A stretch of 64,000 bases of DNA from Lentisalinibacter sp037382365 (GTDB lineage: Bacteria > Pseudomonadota > Gammaproteobacteria > Steroidobacterales > Woeseiaceae): NCBI GenBank assembly GCA_037382365.1, contig JARRPZ010000003.1, positions 1 to 64,000 on the forward strand, read 5' to 3'. The notes beneath the pieces are model-generated. The model saw only the letters and a list, made by a program, of their open reading frames with translations. It made no database searches and had not been told where the DNA came from. The number at the start of each line of letters is the position of its first letter. Position 1 is the first letter of the stretch. The translations under genes were made by a program, and so were the position numbers. Of the stretch, positions 36,313 to 43,384 are shown piece by piece.

Positions 36313-37875
36313 TCAGCCCGCCGCGACGCGGGAGCCCGTGAATGCCGCGCGACTGATCCGGGAACCGCCCGGTTCCTGCACCAGCGAGTAAACCCGCAGC
36401 TCGTGCTGGTCCGCCGGACGGAAACCGAGCAGGATGCCCACCGACTGCCGCCCCAGCGCAGCCGCGGTATTCGTGGACGAGTTGCACCGAACGAACCAGG
36501 CGCCGTCACCGGGGACACCGAAGGCGCCCGCGCCCTCCAGACGCTGCAGGAATTCCGCCACCTGCCGCTCGACCGCGCGCCAGAGGACTCGCTCACTGCG
36601 ACGAAACAACACCCAGCGCGTCGATCGTTCCACCCGCTGCAGGATGAAATGGGCGAGTCGCTCGGTGGTGAGCCGGGTGGCACCGCCCAGTACGCCGCCG
36701 GAGTACGTAACATCGCCTTGCGGCCGGACACGCCGATCGGCACCACGGCACAGCGCGATCACACCGTGCTGGCGGAGTACGCCAGCCTGGGGCGGCGTCA
36801 CGTCGAGGACCGGGCGCAGAGTACGGCAGAACGGAGCGCCCTCTGCCGGCGGGAGCCAGACGTGCTCCGACTCGTCGTTACGAGCCAGCAGCCCGGCGAG
36901 CGCGCCACCAACCGCGATCTCGCCGTCCTCGGGGCGCCTCTCGTCGGTCATCCGCGGGAAATAGGTGACCAGATGCGGGCTGCGGAAGCCGTCCCTGCGC
37001 AGCCCGATCTCGAACTCGTCGCAGGAAGAGCACCCGGCCGGCGGGTCCACGACGAGGAACGCACCCCGCCGCCGGCAGAATCTCTCCGCCGCCATCAGAA
37101 ATGCGGCTCCCGTGTCGCTGCCGGGACCGAGCGGCGGTGCGTAGAGCAGGCTGAAATGCTCCACGGCCTGCAGCGCGAAAAGGCCGCTGTAGCTGCGGGC
37201 CGATCCGATCAGGTCGTAATCCGTCAGAGGATGCCCGTCGGTGCCGGGGCGGTCGACCGGGACATAGGAGACCGACCGGTCCGCGCCGCGCGTGCGGGTC
37301 GCATCGGGCCGGCATTCCGGCAGGGTCCCTTCGACCCGCACGAGTCCGGAGCCGAGCAGGACATCACGGACATTCGATTCTTCGCCGTCCCGGCACGTCA
37401 GGCCGCGGAAAATCTCCTGGTCGTCGATCAGCCGGGTCTGCGGGGATATCCGCTGCAACGTCAGGTTGAAACGGCTGCCATCCGATCCCGGCCTGTCGTC
37501 CAGCCCGTCGTAGTCGACCGACGCGCGGAAGGTCTCGCTCGAGCCGGGATTCCTCGCTGTCAGGGTGAGGCCCTGATCACCCGCGGGCAGGGTCAGGGAG
37601 GCGCCGGTTGCACCGTTGGCGACCCGCACGATGACCGCGCGACGCCCGCCATGGGCGAAGAATTGTTCGACGGCCGAGCCGACGCCGCCGATCTGCCCGT
37701 GTCCACCGAAGCATCGCTTGAATTCTGCGAAGGAGGTGACGGTGACGGGGAGGTCGACCGGTCCGCACAGAGCGCGGCCTACGAATGCCGCGGTCGTGGC
37801 GGGTTCAGTCGGTATGGACTGATCCTCAGCCGGCATCTCCCCAACGGTGATGCCGGTGTATGCCACATCGTTCAA
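36313..37875 (-). CDS. Contractile-tail sheath-like protein (orphan)
   Basis: About 520 residues resembling phage or eCIS tail sheath proteins. The N-terminus (VAYTGITVGEMPAEDQSI, then TTAAFVGRALCGPVDLPV) matches the sheath start 'GVYVEE...STAAFVG'. The middle has FLVVDPPAG. The C-terminus is the best match: ERLAHFILQRVERSTRWVLF, LWRAVERQVAEFL, AWFVRCNSSTNT and FRPADQHELRV. The start is unclear. TTG 37875 or GTG 37866 fit the family alignment, while the ATG at 37971 would overlap the divergent start. No tube, baseplate, capsid or integrase gene is nearby. It converges on the oxoprolinase gene (22-nt gap). Confidence 0.75.
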   Translation of the reverse strand: MNDVAYTGITVGEMPAEDQSIPTEPATTAAFVGRALCGPVDLPVTVTSFAEFKRCFGGHGQIGGVGSAVEQFFAHGGRRAVIVRVANGATGASLTLPAGDQGLTLTARNPGSSETFRASVDYDGLDDRPGSDGSRFNLTLQRISPQTRLIDDQEIFRGLTCRDGEESNVRDVLLGSGLVRVEGTLPECRPDATRTRGADRSVSYVPVDRPGTDGHPLTDYDLIGSARSYSGLFALQAVEHFSLLYAPPLGPGSDTGAAFLMAAERFCRRRGAFLVVDPPAGCSSCDEFEIGLRRDGFRSPHLVTYFPRMTDERRPEDGEIAVGGALAGLLARNDESEHVWLPPAEGAPFCRTLRPVLDVTPPQAGVLRQHGVIALCRGADRRVRPQGDVTYSGGVLGGATRLTTERLAHFILQRVERSTRWVLFRRSERVLWRAVERQVAEFLQRLEGAGAFGVPGDGAWFVRCNSSTNTAAALGRQSVGILLGFRPADQHELRVYSLVQEPGGSRISRAAFTGSRVAAG

Positions 37876-37969
37876 ATGAAGATCGCTCTTCGTTCTTCGC
37901 CGCCCCGTTTTCGATTCTACGGACTGTGGCGCAGAGTTACCATGCCCCCTGCGACCGACGGGAGACCCC

Positions 37970-39037
37970 ATGCAGACACCGCGCGGCTACAGCCACCTCC
38001 ATCTCGCACATCCGACGCTGAGCCGATTGCCGCGCGAGTTCCTTGGCGACTACCCGACGCCGGTTCAACGTCGTCGGGACGGGCCACTTCGCCTGTGGAT
38101 CAAGCGTGACGATCTGAGCCATCCGATCTACGGAGGCAACAAGCTCCGTAAACTCGAATACCTGCTCGGCCAGGCGATATCGCGGGGGCATCGCAGCGTT
38201 GTGACCTTCGGTGCCGCCGGATCGAATCATGCACTGGCCACTGCCGTGCATGCGGCCGGCCTCGGACTGAGCTGCCTGTGCATACTCGGACCGCAGCCGC
38301 CGTCTCCCGCCGTTCGACGGACGCTGAATGCACATCTCGCCCTCGGCACGACGCTCGTTCCCTGGGAGCGCCGTCGATCGCAGCGCCTCGATCTGTATCG
38401 CCGGCTCTTCCGCGGACCCGGGCCGGCACATCGTCCGTGGATCATCCCGATCGGCGGCTCCACCTGGCATGGCACCGTCGGATTCGTGAACGCGGCCTAC
38501 GAACTCGCCCGGCAGGTACGGGACGGGGAGCTGCCGGAGCCGGCGCTGATCTACCTGCCGCTGGGCACCATGGGCACGGTCGCCGGCCTTGCCACCGGTC
38601 TGGCCGCGACCGGTCTCGGGACCCGGGTCGTTGCCGTCCGGGTCGTCGTGGAGAAGATCGCGGACGAACGCCGCACACGGCGTCTCGGCGCCAAGACCGC
38701 CGAGCTGCTGCACCGTCTCGATCCCGGCTTCCCCGCTCTCGACCCCGGCGACCTGAATCTCGAGGTCCGGGACGAGTTCCTCGGCGAGGGCTATGCGGTC
38801 CCGACACCGGCCGCGCGCCGTGCGGTCGACTGGGCGGCACGGCATGCCGGGCTCAGGCTCGAGACGACCTATTCCGGGAAGGCCCTGTCGGCGTTGCTGG
38901 CCGACGCGGACGCCGGCCGGCTGGACCGTCGCGAGGTCCTGTTCTGGAATACCTACAATTCGGCGCCGCTCGCGATGCCGGACGATCACCCGATCCGGGA
39001 GGGACTGCCCGGGCCGCTGGCCCGCTACTTCAGCTGA
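37970..39037 (+). CDS. PLP-dependent D-cysteine desulfhydrase / ACC deaminase family protein
   Basis: A 355-residue type II fold PLP enzyme. The PLP lysine is K58 in YGGNKLRKLEYL, preceded by WIKRDDLSHP. A phosphate-binding region around GSTWHGTVGFVNAAYEL and LPLGTMGTVAGLATGL follows, and SGKALSALL lies near the C-terminus. GGGAGA precedes the ATG. Family members include D-cysteine desulfhydrase, ACC deaminase and L-cysteate lyase, and the motifs visible do not separate them. Its last 13 nt overlap the convergent SapC gene. Confidence 0.82.
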   Translation: MQTPRGYSHLHLAHPTLSRLPREFLGDYPTPVQRRRDGPLRLWIKRDDLSHPIYGGNKLRKLEYLLGQAISRGHRSVVTFGAAGSNHALATAVHAAGLGLSCLCILGPQPPSPAVRRTLNAHLALGTTLVPWERRRSQRLDLYRRLFRGPGPAHRPWIIPIGGSTWHGTVGFVNAAYELARQVRDGELPEPALIYLPLGTMGTVAGLATGLAATGLGTRVVAVRVVVEKIADERRTRRLGAKTAELLHRLDPGFPALDPGDLNLEVRDEFLGEGYAVPTPAARRAVDWAARHAGLRLETTYSGKALSALLADADAGRLDRREVLFWNTYNSAPLAMPDDHPIREGLPGPLARYFS

Positions 39038-39783
39038 CGGCGGGCGACGAGGGTACGCCAGTTATCCAGGGAATAGAGGTGGGAGTAGAGAGACGCCAGT
39101 TCCCCCGAGCGGTGCCACTCGTAGACGGTGTCCTTGTCCAGGTCCGTCAGCTTGCCGGCGTCGACGCAGACGTAGCTCGCGAGCGGCCGGGCCTCCGACT
39201 CGCCTTGCGGCGTATAGGTCGCCTGCTGGGTCGTGAGCAGGTCGAGATCCTTCAAGCGCTGGCAGAGCTGCTGCGTGTGGGCCCGCTCCGCCTCGAACTG
39301 GGAGCAGAAGCGGATCATCTGCGTGATTTCCTCCGAGATCTCGCCATCGGTAAAGAACGGATACCTGGGATTCTCGGTCACCGCCGGCGCTGCGCGGTCG
39401 ATCACCATCGCCGTGCGTCCCTTGTCGTCGCGGGCGAAGGCGAACGGGTAACAGCGAAGATAGGACGGCACGTAGCAGAGCGGGTCCCACTCACCCTGCT
39501 CGTCCACGAACAGGTTCCGGTCGTCCAGCACGGCGACGACGGCCAGCGGCACCGGGTCCTCCAGTGACGAGAATACGATGGGGTAGTGTCGCTGTGCCGT
39601 GGAGAACTCGTTGAAGGTCAGCGGGATCGCGCGGACGTTACTGACGAATTCGAAAGGATGCTCGGGCGGCGTCACGCCGAGCGACCCGTGGTGATCCCGG
39701 GTCAGGAGTTCCGGCTGCCGATACAGAAAAGCGCCGCCGGTCAGTACCGGCTGCTCCGGCGCTTTCGTGGAATCATCTGTCAC
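39025..39783 (-). CDS. SapC-family protein
   Basis: A 252-residue soluble protein of the SapC family, which is unrelated to the ABC permease of the same name. It features VRAIPLTFNEFSTAQRHYPIVFS, CYVPSYLRCYPFAFA and PFFTDGE, and no signal peptide. The GTG at 39783 is chosen for its strong GGAGGAGAG ribosome site. It overlaps the end of the 53-codon ORF upstream by 11 nt. Function is unknown; family members have been linked to surface or S-layer-associated clusters in some species. Confidence 0.85.
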   Translation of the reverse strand: MTDDSTKAPEQPVLTGGAFLYRQPELLTRDHHGSLGVTPPEHPFEFVSNVRAIPLTFNEFSTAQRHYPIVFSSLEDPVPLAVVAVLDDRNLFVDEQGEWDPLCYVPSYLRCYPFAFARDDKGRTAMVIDRAAPAVTENPRYPFFTDGEISEEITQMIRFCSQFEAERAHTQQLCQRLKDLDLLTTQQATYTPQGESEARPLASYVCVDAGKLTDLDKDTVYEWHRSGELASLYSHLYSLDNWRTLVARRQLK

Positions 39784-39934
39784 GCTTCTCTCCTCCCTGC
39801 TCCTTTTCGCCTCCCTCGTCGGGCCGCACGGGAACACCTTTCTGCTTGTCGTCTTCGGTCGGCGCCTGTTCTTCCCGGGACTCCGCCTCCTTGCGGTCGA
39901 TCTCCTCGAGCATCACCTTCAGCCATTCGCTCAT
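39773..39934 (-). CDS. Hypothetical small charged protein, 53 aa
   Basis: The frame starts MSEWLKVMLEEIDRKEAESR and continues as a Glu/Lys/Asp-rich, presumably helical chain, ending shortly after GGEKEQGGEKRDR. It begins 38 nt after the L,D-transpeptidase stop, and its tail contains the SapC ribosome site and overlaps the SapC start by 11 nt. GC-rich third positions support coding. No homologue is recognised. Its value may be partly in coupling translation to SapC. Confidence 0.5.
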   Translation of the reverse strand: MSEWLKVMLEEIDRKEAESREEQAPTEDDKQKGVPVRPDEGGEKEQGGEKRDR

Positions 39935-39972
39935 GTCACCCACCGGGCCCGCTCCTGCCGCAGCAGCGCCAA

Positions 39973-41124
39973 TCAGCGCGTGACCGGCTCGTCCGCCGGT
40001 TCGGCCGCGTCGGCTTCCACCATCTCGTCGAGCAGTTCGGCGACTTCCGCGAGGGTGGGCTCGTCCGGATCCGGTTCGACTACGTTGGCGACGAGGCGGA
40101 TCCGCCGCGCCAGTTCGTTATCGTCGCGATAGAGTATCCGGATAGGGATGCCGCGCGCGTCCGCCGCGGCCCGGACCGCGTTGCGTCGCTCGTGCTCCTC
40201 CGCGAACGCTCCCGATTCCCGGCGGGCGCTCTGCATCAGCGCATCGAGCATCGCCGCGGGATCGCGCTGGTCATCCGCGAGCGGTGGATGCGCTTCGAAA
40301 AAGAACTCGCCGTCGCGCCGTCCGTACAGGACGGGCTGATTGACGATCCGTACCGGGGTCCCTCGATCCACGAGTTCGTACAGCGTCTCGATATTCTCCG
40401 GGTACAGGCGCACACAGCCGTGGCTCACCCGCATGCCGACGCCGTAGGGCTGGTTGGTGCCGTGGATAAGATAGCCGGGCATGTCCAGTTTCAGCACACG
40501 GTGGCCGAGGGGATTGTCCGGTCCCGGTTCCACCACGGCCGGCAGCGGATCACCCGCCTCCGCGTGTTCCCGGCGCACCGAAGCCGGCGGGTACCACGTC
40601 GGGTCGCGCGCCTTGTCGATCACCTTCGTGCTGCCGGTCGGCGTCTCCCAGCCCTCGCGCCCGATACCGACCGGGTGCGTGATCACCGTCCGGCGCCCGT
40701 CTTCGCCGGCCGGCGGGAAGTAGAACAGTCGTTTCGCCGCGATGTTCAGCACGATGCCTTCGCGCGGCGCATCCGGCAGCACGAACTGGGTCGGCAGAGT
40801 GATCACCGTGCCCTCTCCCGGCAACCAGGGGTCCACGCCGGGATTCGCCTGCACCAGTTCGTCGTGGCCGAGCCCGTAGGCACGTGCGATGTCCGCAAAA
40901 GTATCCGACTCCCGGGACAGGATGACCTGGACTTCTCCGACGACGCCCTGCTCCGGCGACGCCAGCTCGTGCACGTCCGACGCGAGCGGCTCCTGCTCGA
41001 CCAGCGTGTCGATCCAGCGTACCGGTTCCGCCGGTTCCTCCGGCTCGCCGCTCGTGGCACAGCCCGCCAGCACTGCCGCCGCGGTGGCCAGGCATGACAG
41101 TCGGCCGATCTGGTTGGCAATCAT
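39973..41124 (-). CDS. LysM / L,D-transpeptidase (YkuD) lipoprotein
   Basis: Peptidoglycan-modifying L,D-transpeptidase at the envelope. A lipoprotein leader with lipobox LAGC (C22) is followed by a LysM-like segment (about 68-112, SRESDTFADIARAYGL...NPGVDPWLP). The YkuD domain has HGTN (H221) and SHGCVRL with catalytic C237. The C-terminal tail (about 290-383) is charged and lacks an obvious domain. An alternative GTG start lies two codons upstream. It resembles the Erf/YbiS/YcfS/YnhG group that attaches Lpp or forms 3-3 crosslinks; which of these is not visible. Confidence 0.9.
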   Translation of the reverse strand: MIANQIGRLSCLATAAAVLAGCATSGEPEEPAEPVRWIDTLVEQEPLASDVHELASPEQGVVGEVQVILSRESDTFADIARAYGLGHDELVQANPGVDPWLPGEGTVITLPTQFVLPDAPREGIVLNIAAKRLFYFPPAGEDGRRTVITHPVGIGREGWETPTGSTKVIDKARDPTWYPPASVRREHAEAGDPLPAVVEPGPDNPLGHRVLKLDMPGYLIHGTNQPYGVGMRVSHGCVRLYPENIETLYELVDRGTPVRIVNQPVLYGRRDGEFFFEAHPPLADDQRDPAAMLDALMQSARRESGAFAEEHERRNAVRAAADARGIPIRILYRDDNELARRIRLVANVVEPDPDEPTLAEVAELLDEMVEADAAEPADEPVTR

Positions 41125-41211
41125 GGACACGGGTAGGGATTCTAGCGGATGGCAGCGCAGGCCGCCTCACGTATCGGAGCGCGGCGAGCAGTGGGCGGCG
41201 GCGCAGCCGGT

Positions 41212-41961
41212 TCAGTCTTCCGGCGGTTTTCGGCAGGCGAGCATCGACAGGGGCCATACGACCTGACGCCGTCCGGGGCCCCAGCATCGTCGCAGGGGCG
41301 CCACGAGCGCAGACAAGGGATCCTCTCCCGTCGCCCGGCGGCAGCGCTGCACCGCGGACCAGGTCGCCAGGTAGCCCAGCATGTCCGCGGCTTCCCACGC
41401 CGCCTCCATGCGGAATGACGGCGTCTGCAGTCTCGGCCACGGCGACCGGAGCGTCTCGTAACCCGACTCGATGTGCCGCCGCTCCGCCGGCCAGTAAGGG
41501 CCCAGCACGTCGCGATAGAGAGCGAGGATCAGGTCGTCGACGGACGGCTCCACCCGGCAGAGCTGGTAACACCACGCCGCGAACAGCCCGTCAGCGCGGA
41601 GCACGCGTGCCAGTTCGGCGTGGAAGTCCTCCGTGTCGAACCAGTGCAGCGCCTGGGCCACCGTGACCAGATCGGCGCTGCCCGGGCCCAGACCCGAGGC
41701 GTCGGCCGGTGCCACTCGGTAGCGCACGCCGGGCATCTGCGGCGCGCTCTCGATCTGCCGCGCACTCGCGTCCGTCGCTTCGACCTGCCGGAAGTGGCGG
41801 GCGAGTCCGGCGGCTGCCTGTCCGCTGCCGGTGGCGCAGTCCCATGCCAGTCCCCGCGCGGGCGCCTCGGCGGCCAGCCAGACGAACAGGCTCTCCGGAT
41901 AGCGCGGGCGGTACCGCGAATAGCCCTCCGAGACCCCGGAAAAGTGGTCGCGGAAGGTCAT
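41212..41961 (-). CDS. Class I SAM-dependent methyltransferase
   Basis: A 249-residue methyltransferase starting MTFRDHFSGVSEGYSRYRPRYP, the start typical of the YcgJ/UbiE-like group. Motif I is WDCATGSGQAAAGLA, followed by EATDAS, and the post-motif LVTVAQALHWFD. The ATG overlaps the DUF429 stop by 4 nt (ATGA), so it is translationally coupled and is the last gene of the repair-linked run. Substrate is unknown; small molecules such as trans-aconitate or menaquinone precursors are typical for relatives. Confidence 0.85.
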   Translation of the reverse strand: MTFRDHFSGVSEGYSRYRPRYPESLFVWLAAEAPARGLAWDCATGSGQAAAGLARHFRQVEATDASARQIESAPQMPGVRYRVAPADASGLGPGSADLVTVAQALHWFDTEDFHAELARVLRADGLFAAWCYQLCRVEPSVDDLILALYRDVLGPYWPAERRHIESGYETLRSPWPRLQTPSFRMEAAWEAADMLGYLATWSAVQRCRRATGEDPLSALVAPLRRCWGPGRRQVVWPLSMLACRKPPED

Positions 41962-42692
41962 CGCTCCATCCGCCCGGCGATCCATATCCAGCCTTCGCGG
42001 ACCGCCAGATCGGCATCTTCGGGCGCCGCGCAGGCACCGCTCAGAAAATCCACGCCGGCCAGCCCGGCCAGCGCGGCATCGAGAATGTCGGCATTGGCGA
42101 CCATCGCATCCTGGTGGCGACCCGCCGCCAGTTCGCCGGCAAGTCCCCCGAGGATCTGGCGACGGAGCGCCTGCGCGGCGGCAGGCTTGTACCGGCTCGC
42201 GGGCAGACCCCGCACCAGCAGCACCGCCGCGGGATAGACCTCGATCGCCGCGCTCGCTTCGATCGCCGGTCGCCAGGCCAGCGGTATCGTCTCGCCACGC
42301 CGCTGGCGCAGTTCCGAGAGCAGCGCCAGGGCGGACGCGGCGGTACGGGCGATACGATCCGCGCCGACTTCCAGCGGCTGCTTGCCGAGTCGCGCCCGCA
42401 CGAACTCGTCCGTCCTGCGGCGGAACAGCCGGTTCGCTTCCGGAACCGCCAGCGCGTCACCGGCTCGATGGGGCCCCAGACTACGGCCGAGCGCCATGGG
42501 CCAGCCGAGCGGGGCATCGAGACAGAACAGGGCCGGCTCGCGCCCGGCGGCGGCGTCGGCGATCGCCGCGACCGACCCGCCCGCTTCGCCCAGTGTCGCC
42601 ATCGTCACCCTCGCAAGCTGCCCGTCCCAATCGAGCGCGACCACACCCGTCTTGCGCGGATCGGTGGCGCAGTCGATACCGACGATGCGCAT
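41958..42692 (-). CDS. DUF429 protein (predicted RNase H-like fold)
   Basis: A 244-residue protein opening MRIVGIDCATDPRKTGVVAL, then CLDAPLGWP and RRTDEFVR, as in DUF429. DUF429 is predicted to have an RNase H/retroviral integrase-like fold, with acidic residues D7 in strand 1 and D59-like in CLDAPLGWP. It starts 2 nt after PdeM and its stop overlaps the methyltransferase ATG. Nuclease activity is a fold-based guess, but its place behind a DNA-repair cassette makes it worth testing. Confidence 0.78.
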   Translation of the reverse strand: MRIVGIDCATDPRKTGVVALDWDGQLARVTMATLGEAGGSVAAIADAAAGREPALFCLDAPLGWPMALGRSLGPHRAGDALAVPEANRLFRRRTDEFVRARLGKQPLEVGADRIARTAASALALLSELRQRRGETIPLAWRPAIEASAAIEVYPAAVLLVRGLPASRYKPAAAQALRRQILGGLAGELAAGRHQDAMVANADILDAALAGLAGVDFLSGACAAPEDADLAVREGWIWIAGRMER

Positions 42693-42694
42693 CG

Positions 42695-43384
42695 CTAGCG
42701 CGGCGCCGCCGGGAGGGCGACGACCGCGTCCGGCGCGATGGCGTACACCCGATCCCCCGCCCCGGGACGCACGTTCCTGGCACCGGTGAAGCTGCCGAAA
42801 GCCGGCAGCACGGCGTGGCGCTCGAGGAACCAGAAGACCGGCAGGCGGATGCTGTCGCCGCCGCCCCGCAGCCGCATCGCCGGATGCAGGTGACCGCCGA
42901 GGCCGTAGCCGCGAGGATCCGGCTCCGGTTCGTGCTGCAGGACGAAGGGGCGCTCCAGGCGGGATTCCGGATACCAGCGGATGCGTCGATCCATGCGCTG
43001 GCGCGTCGCGGGGCGGTCGTGATTGCCCGCGACGATGCTGACCTCGGCAGGGATGCCGTGGAGCCAGTCACCGATGTGATCGAGCCATCGGTCCTCGTCG
43101 CCCGGCGGGGCATGCGTGAAATCGCCGAGCACGGCGAGTTCCTCCGCACCGAACGAGCGCACCAGCGTGTCGAGCCGGCCCAGGTCCGATTCGGTAGCGC
43201 CGCCGGGCACGGCGAGACCGGCTCGCCCGAAGGCCCATTCCTTGCCGAGATGCACATCGGCCACCAGCAGCATGCGCCGCCGGGGCCAGTACAGGGCGCG
43301 GTCGTGATGCAGCAACAGCTCCTCTCCCGCGCACTCGATGGCGAGCTGGCCTCCGTCCGCCGTGGCGCCGCACGCGACGCTCAC
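42695..43384 (-). CDS. pdeM: Ligase-associated DNA damage response phosphoesterase PdeM
   Basis: Mn-dependent calcineurin-like phosphoesterase of the Lhr/ligase repair cluster. The 229-residue protein has metal motifs LVADVHLGKEW, VLGDFTH, VAGNHDR and GLGGHLHPAM. The GTG at 43384 overlaps the helicase stop (GTGA) and has GGAGGAAG upstream. The frame stays open far into the helicase gene but without homology. In the family the enzyme acts as a DNA endonuclease or phosphodiesterase. Confidence 0.9.
   Translation of the reverse strand: MSVACGATADGGQLAIECAGEELLLHHDRALYWPRRRMLLVADVHLGKEWAFGRAGLAVPGGATESDLGRLDTLVRSFGAEELAVLGDFTHAPPGDEDRWLDHIGDWLHGIPAEVSIVAGNHDRPATRQRMDRRIRWYPESRLERPFVLQHEPEPDPRGYGLGGHLHPAMRLRGGGDSIRLPVFWFLERHAVLPAFGSFTGARNVRPGAGDRVYAIAPDAVVALPAAPR

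Noticed and set aside
36313..37875. Prophage at the sheath-like gene
   Set aside because: Only one phage-like gene is present; flanking genes are metabolic and no integrase, att repeat or tRNA is visible, so a prophage call is not supported.
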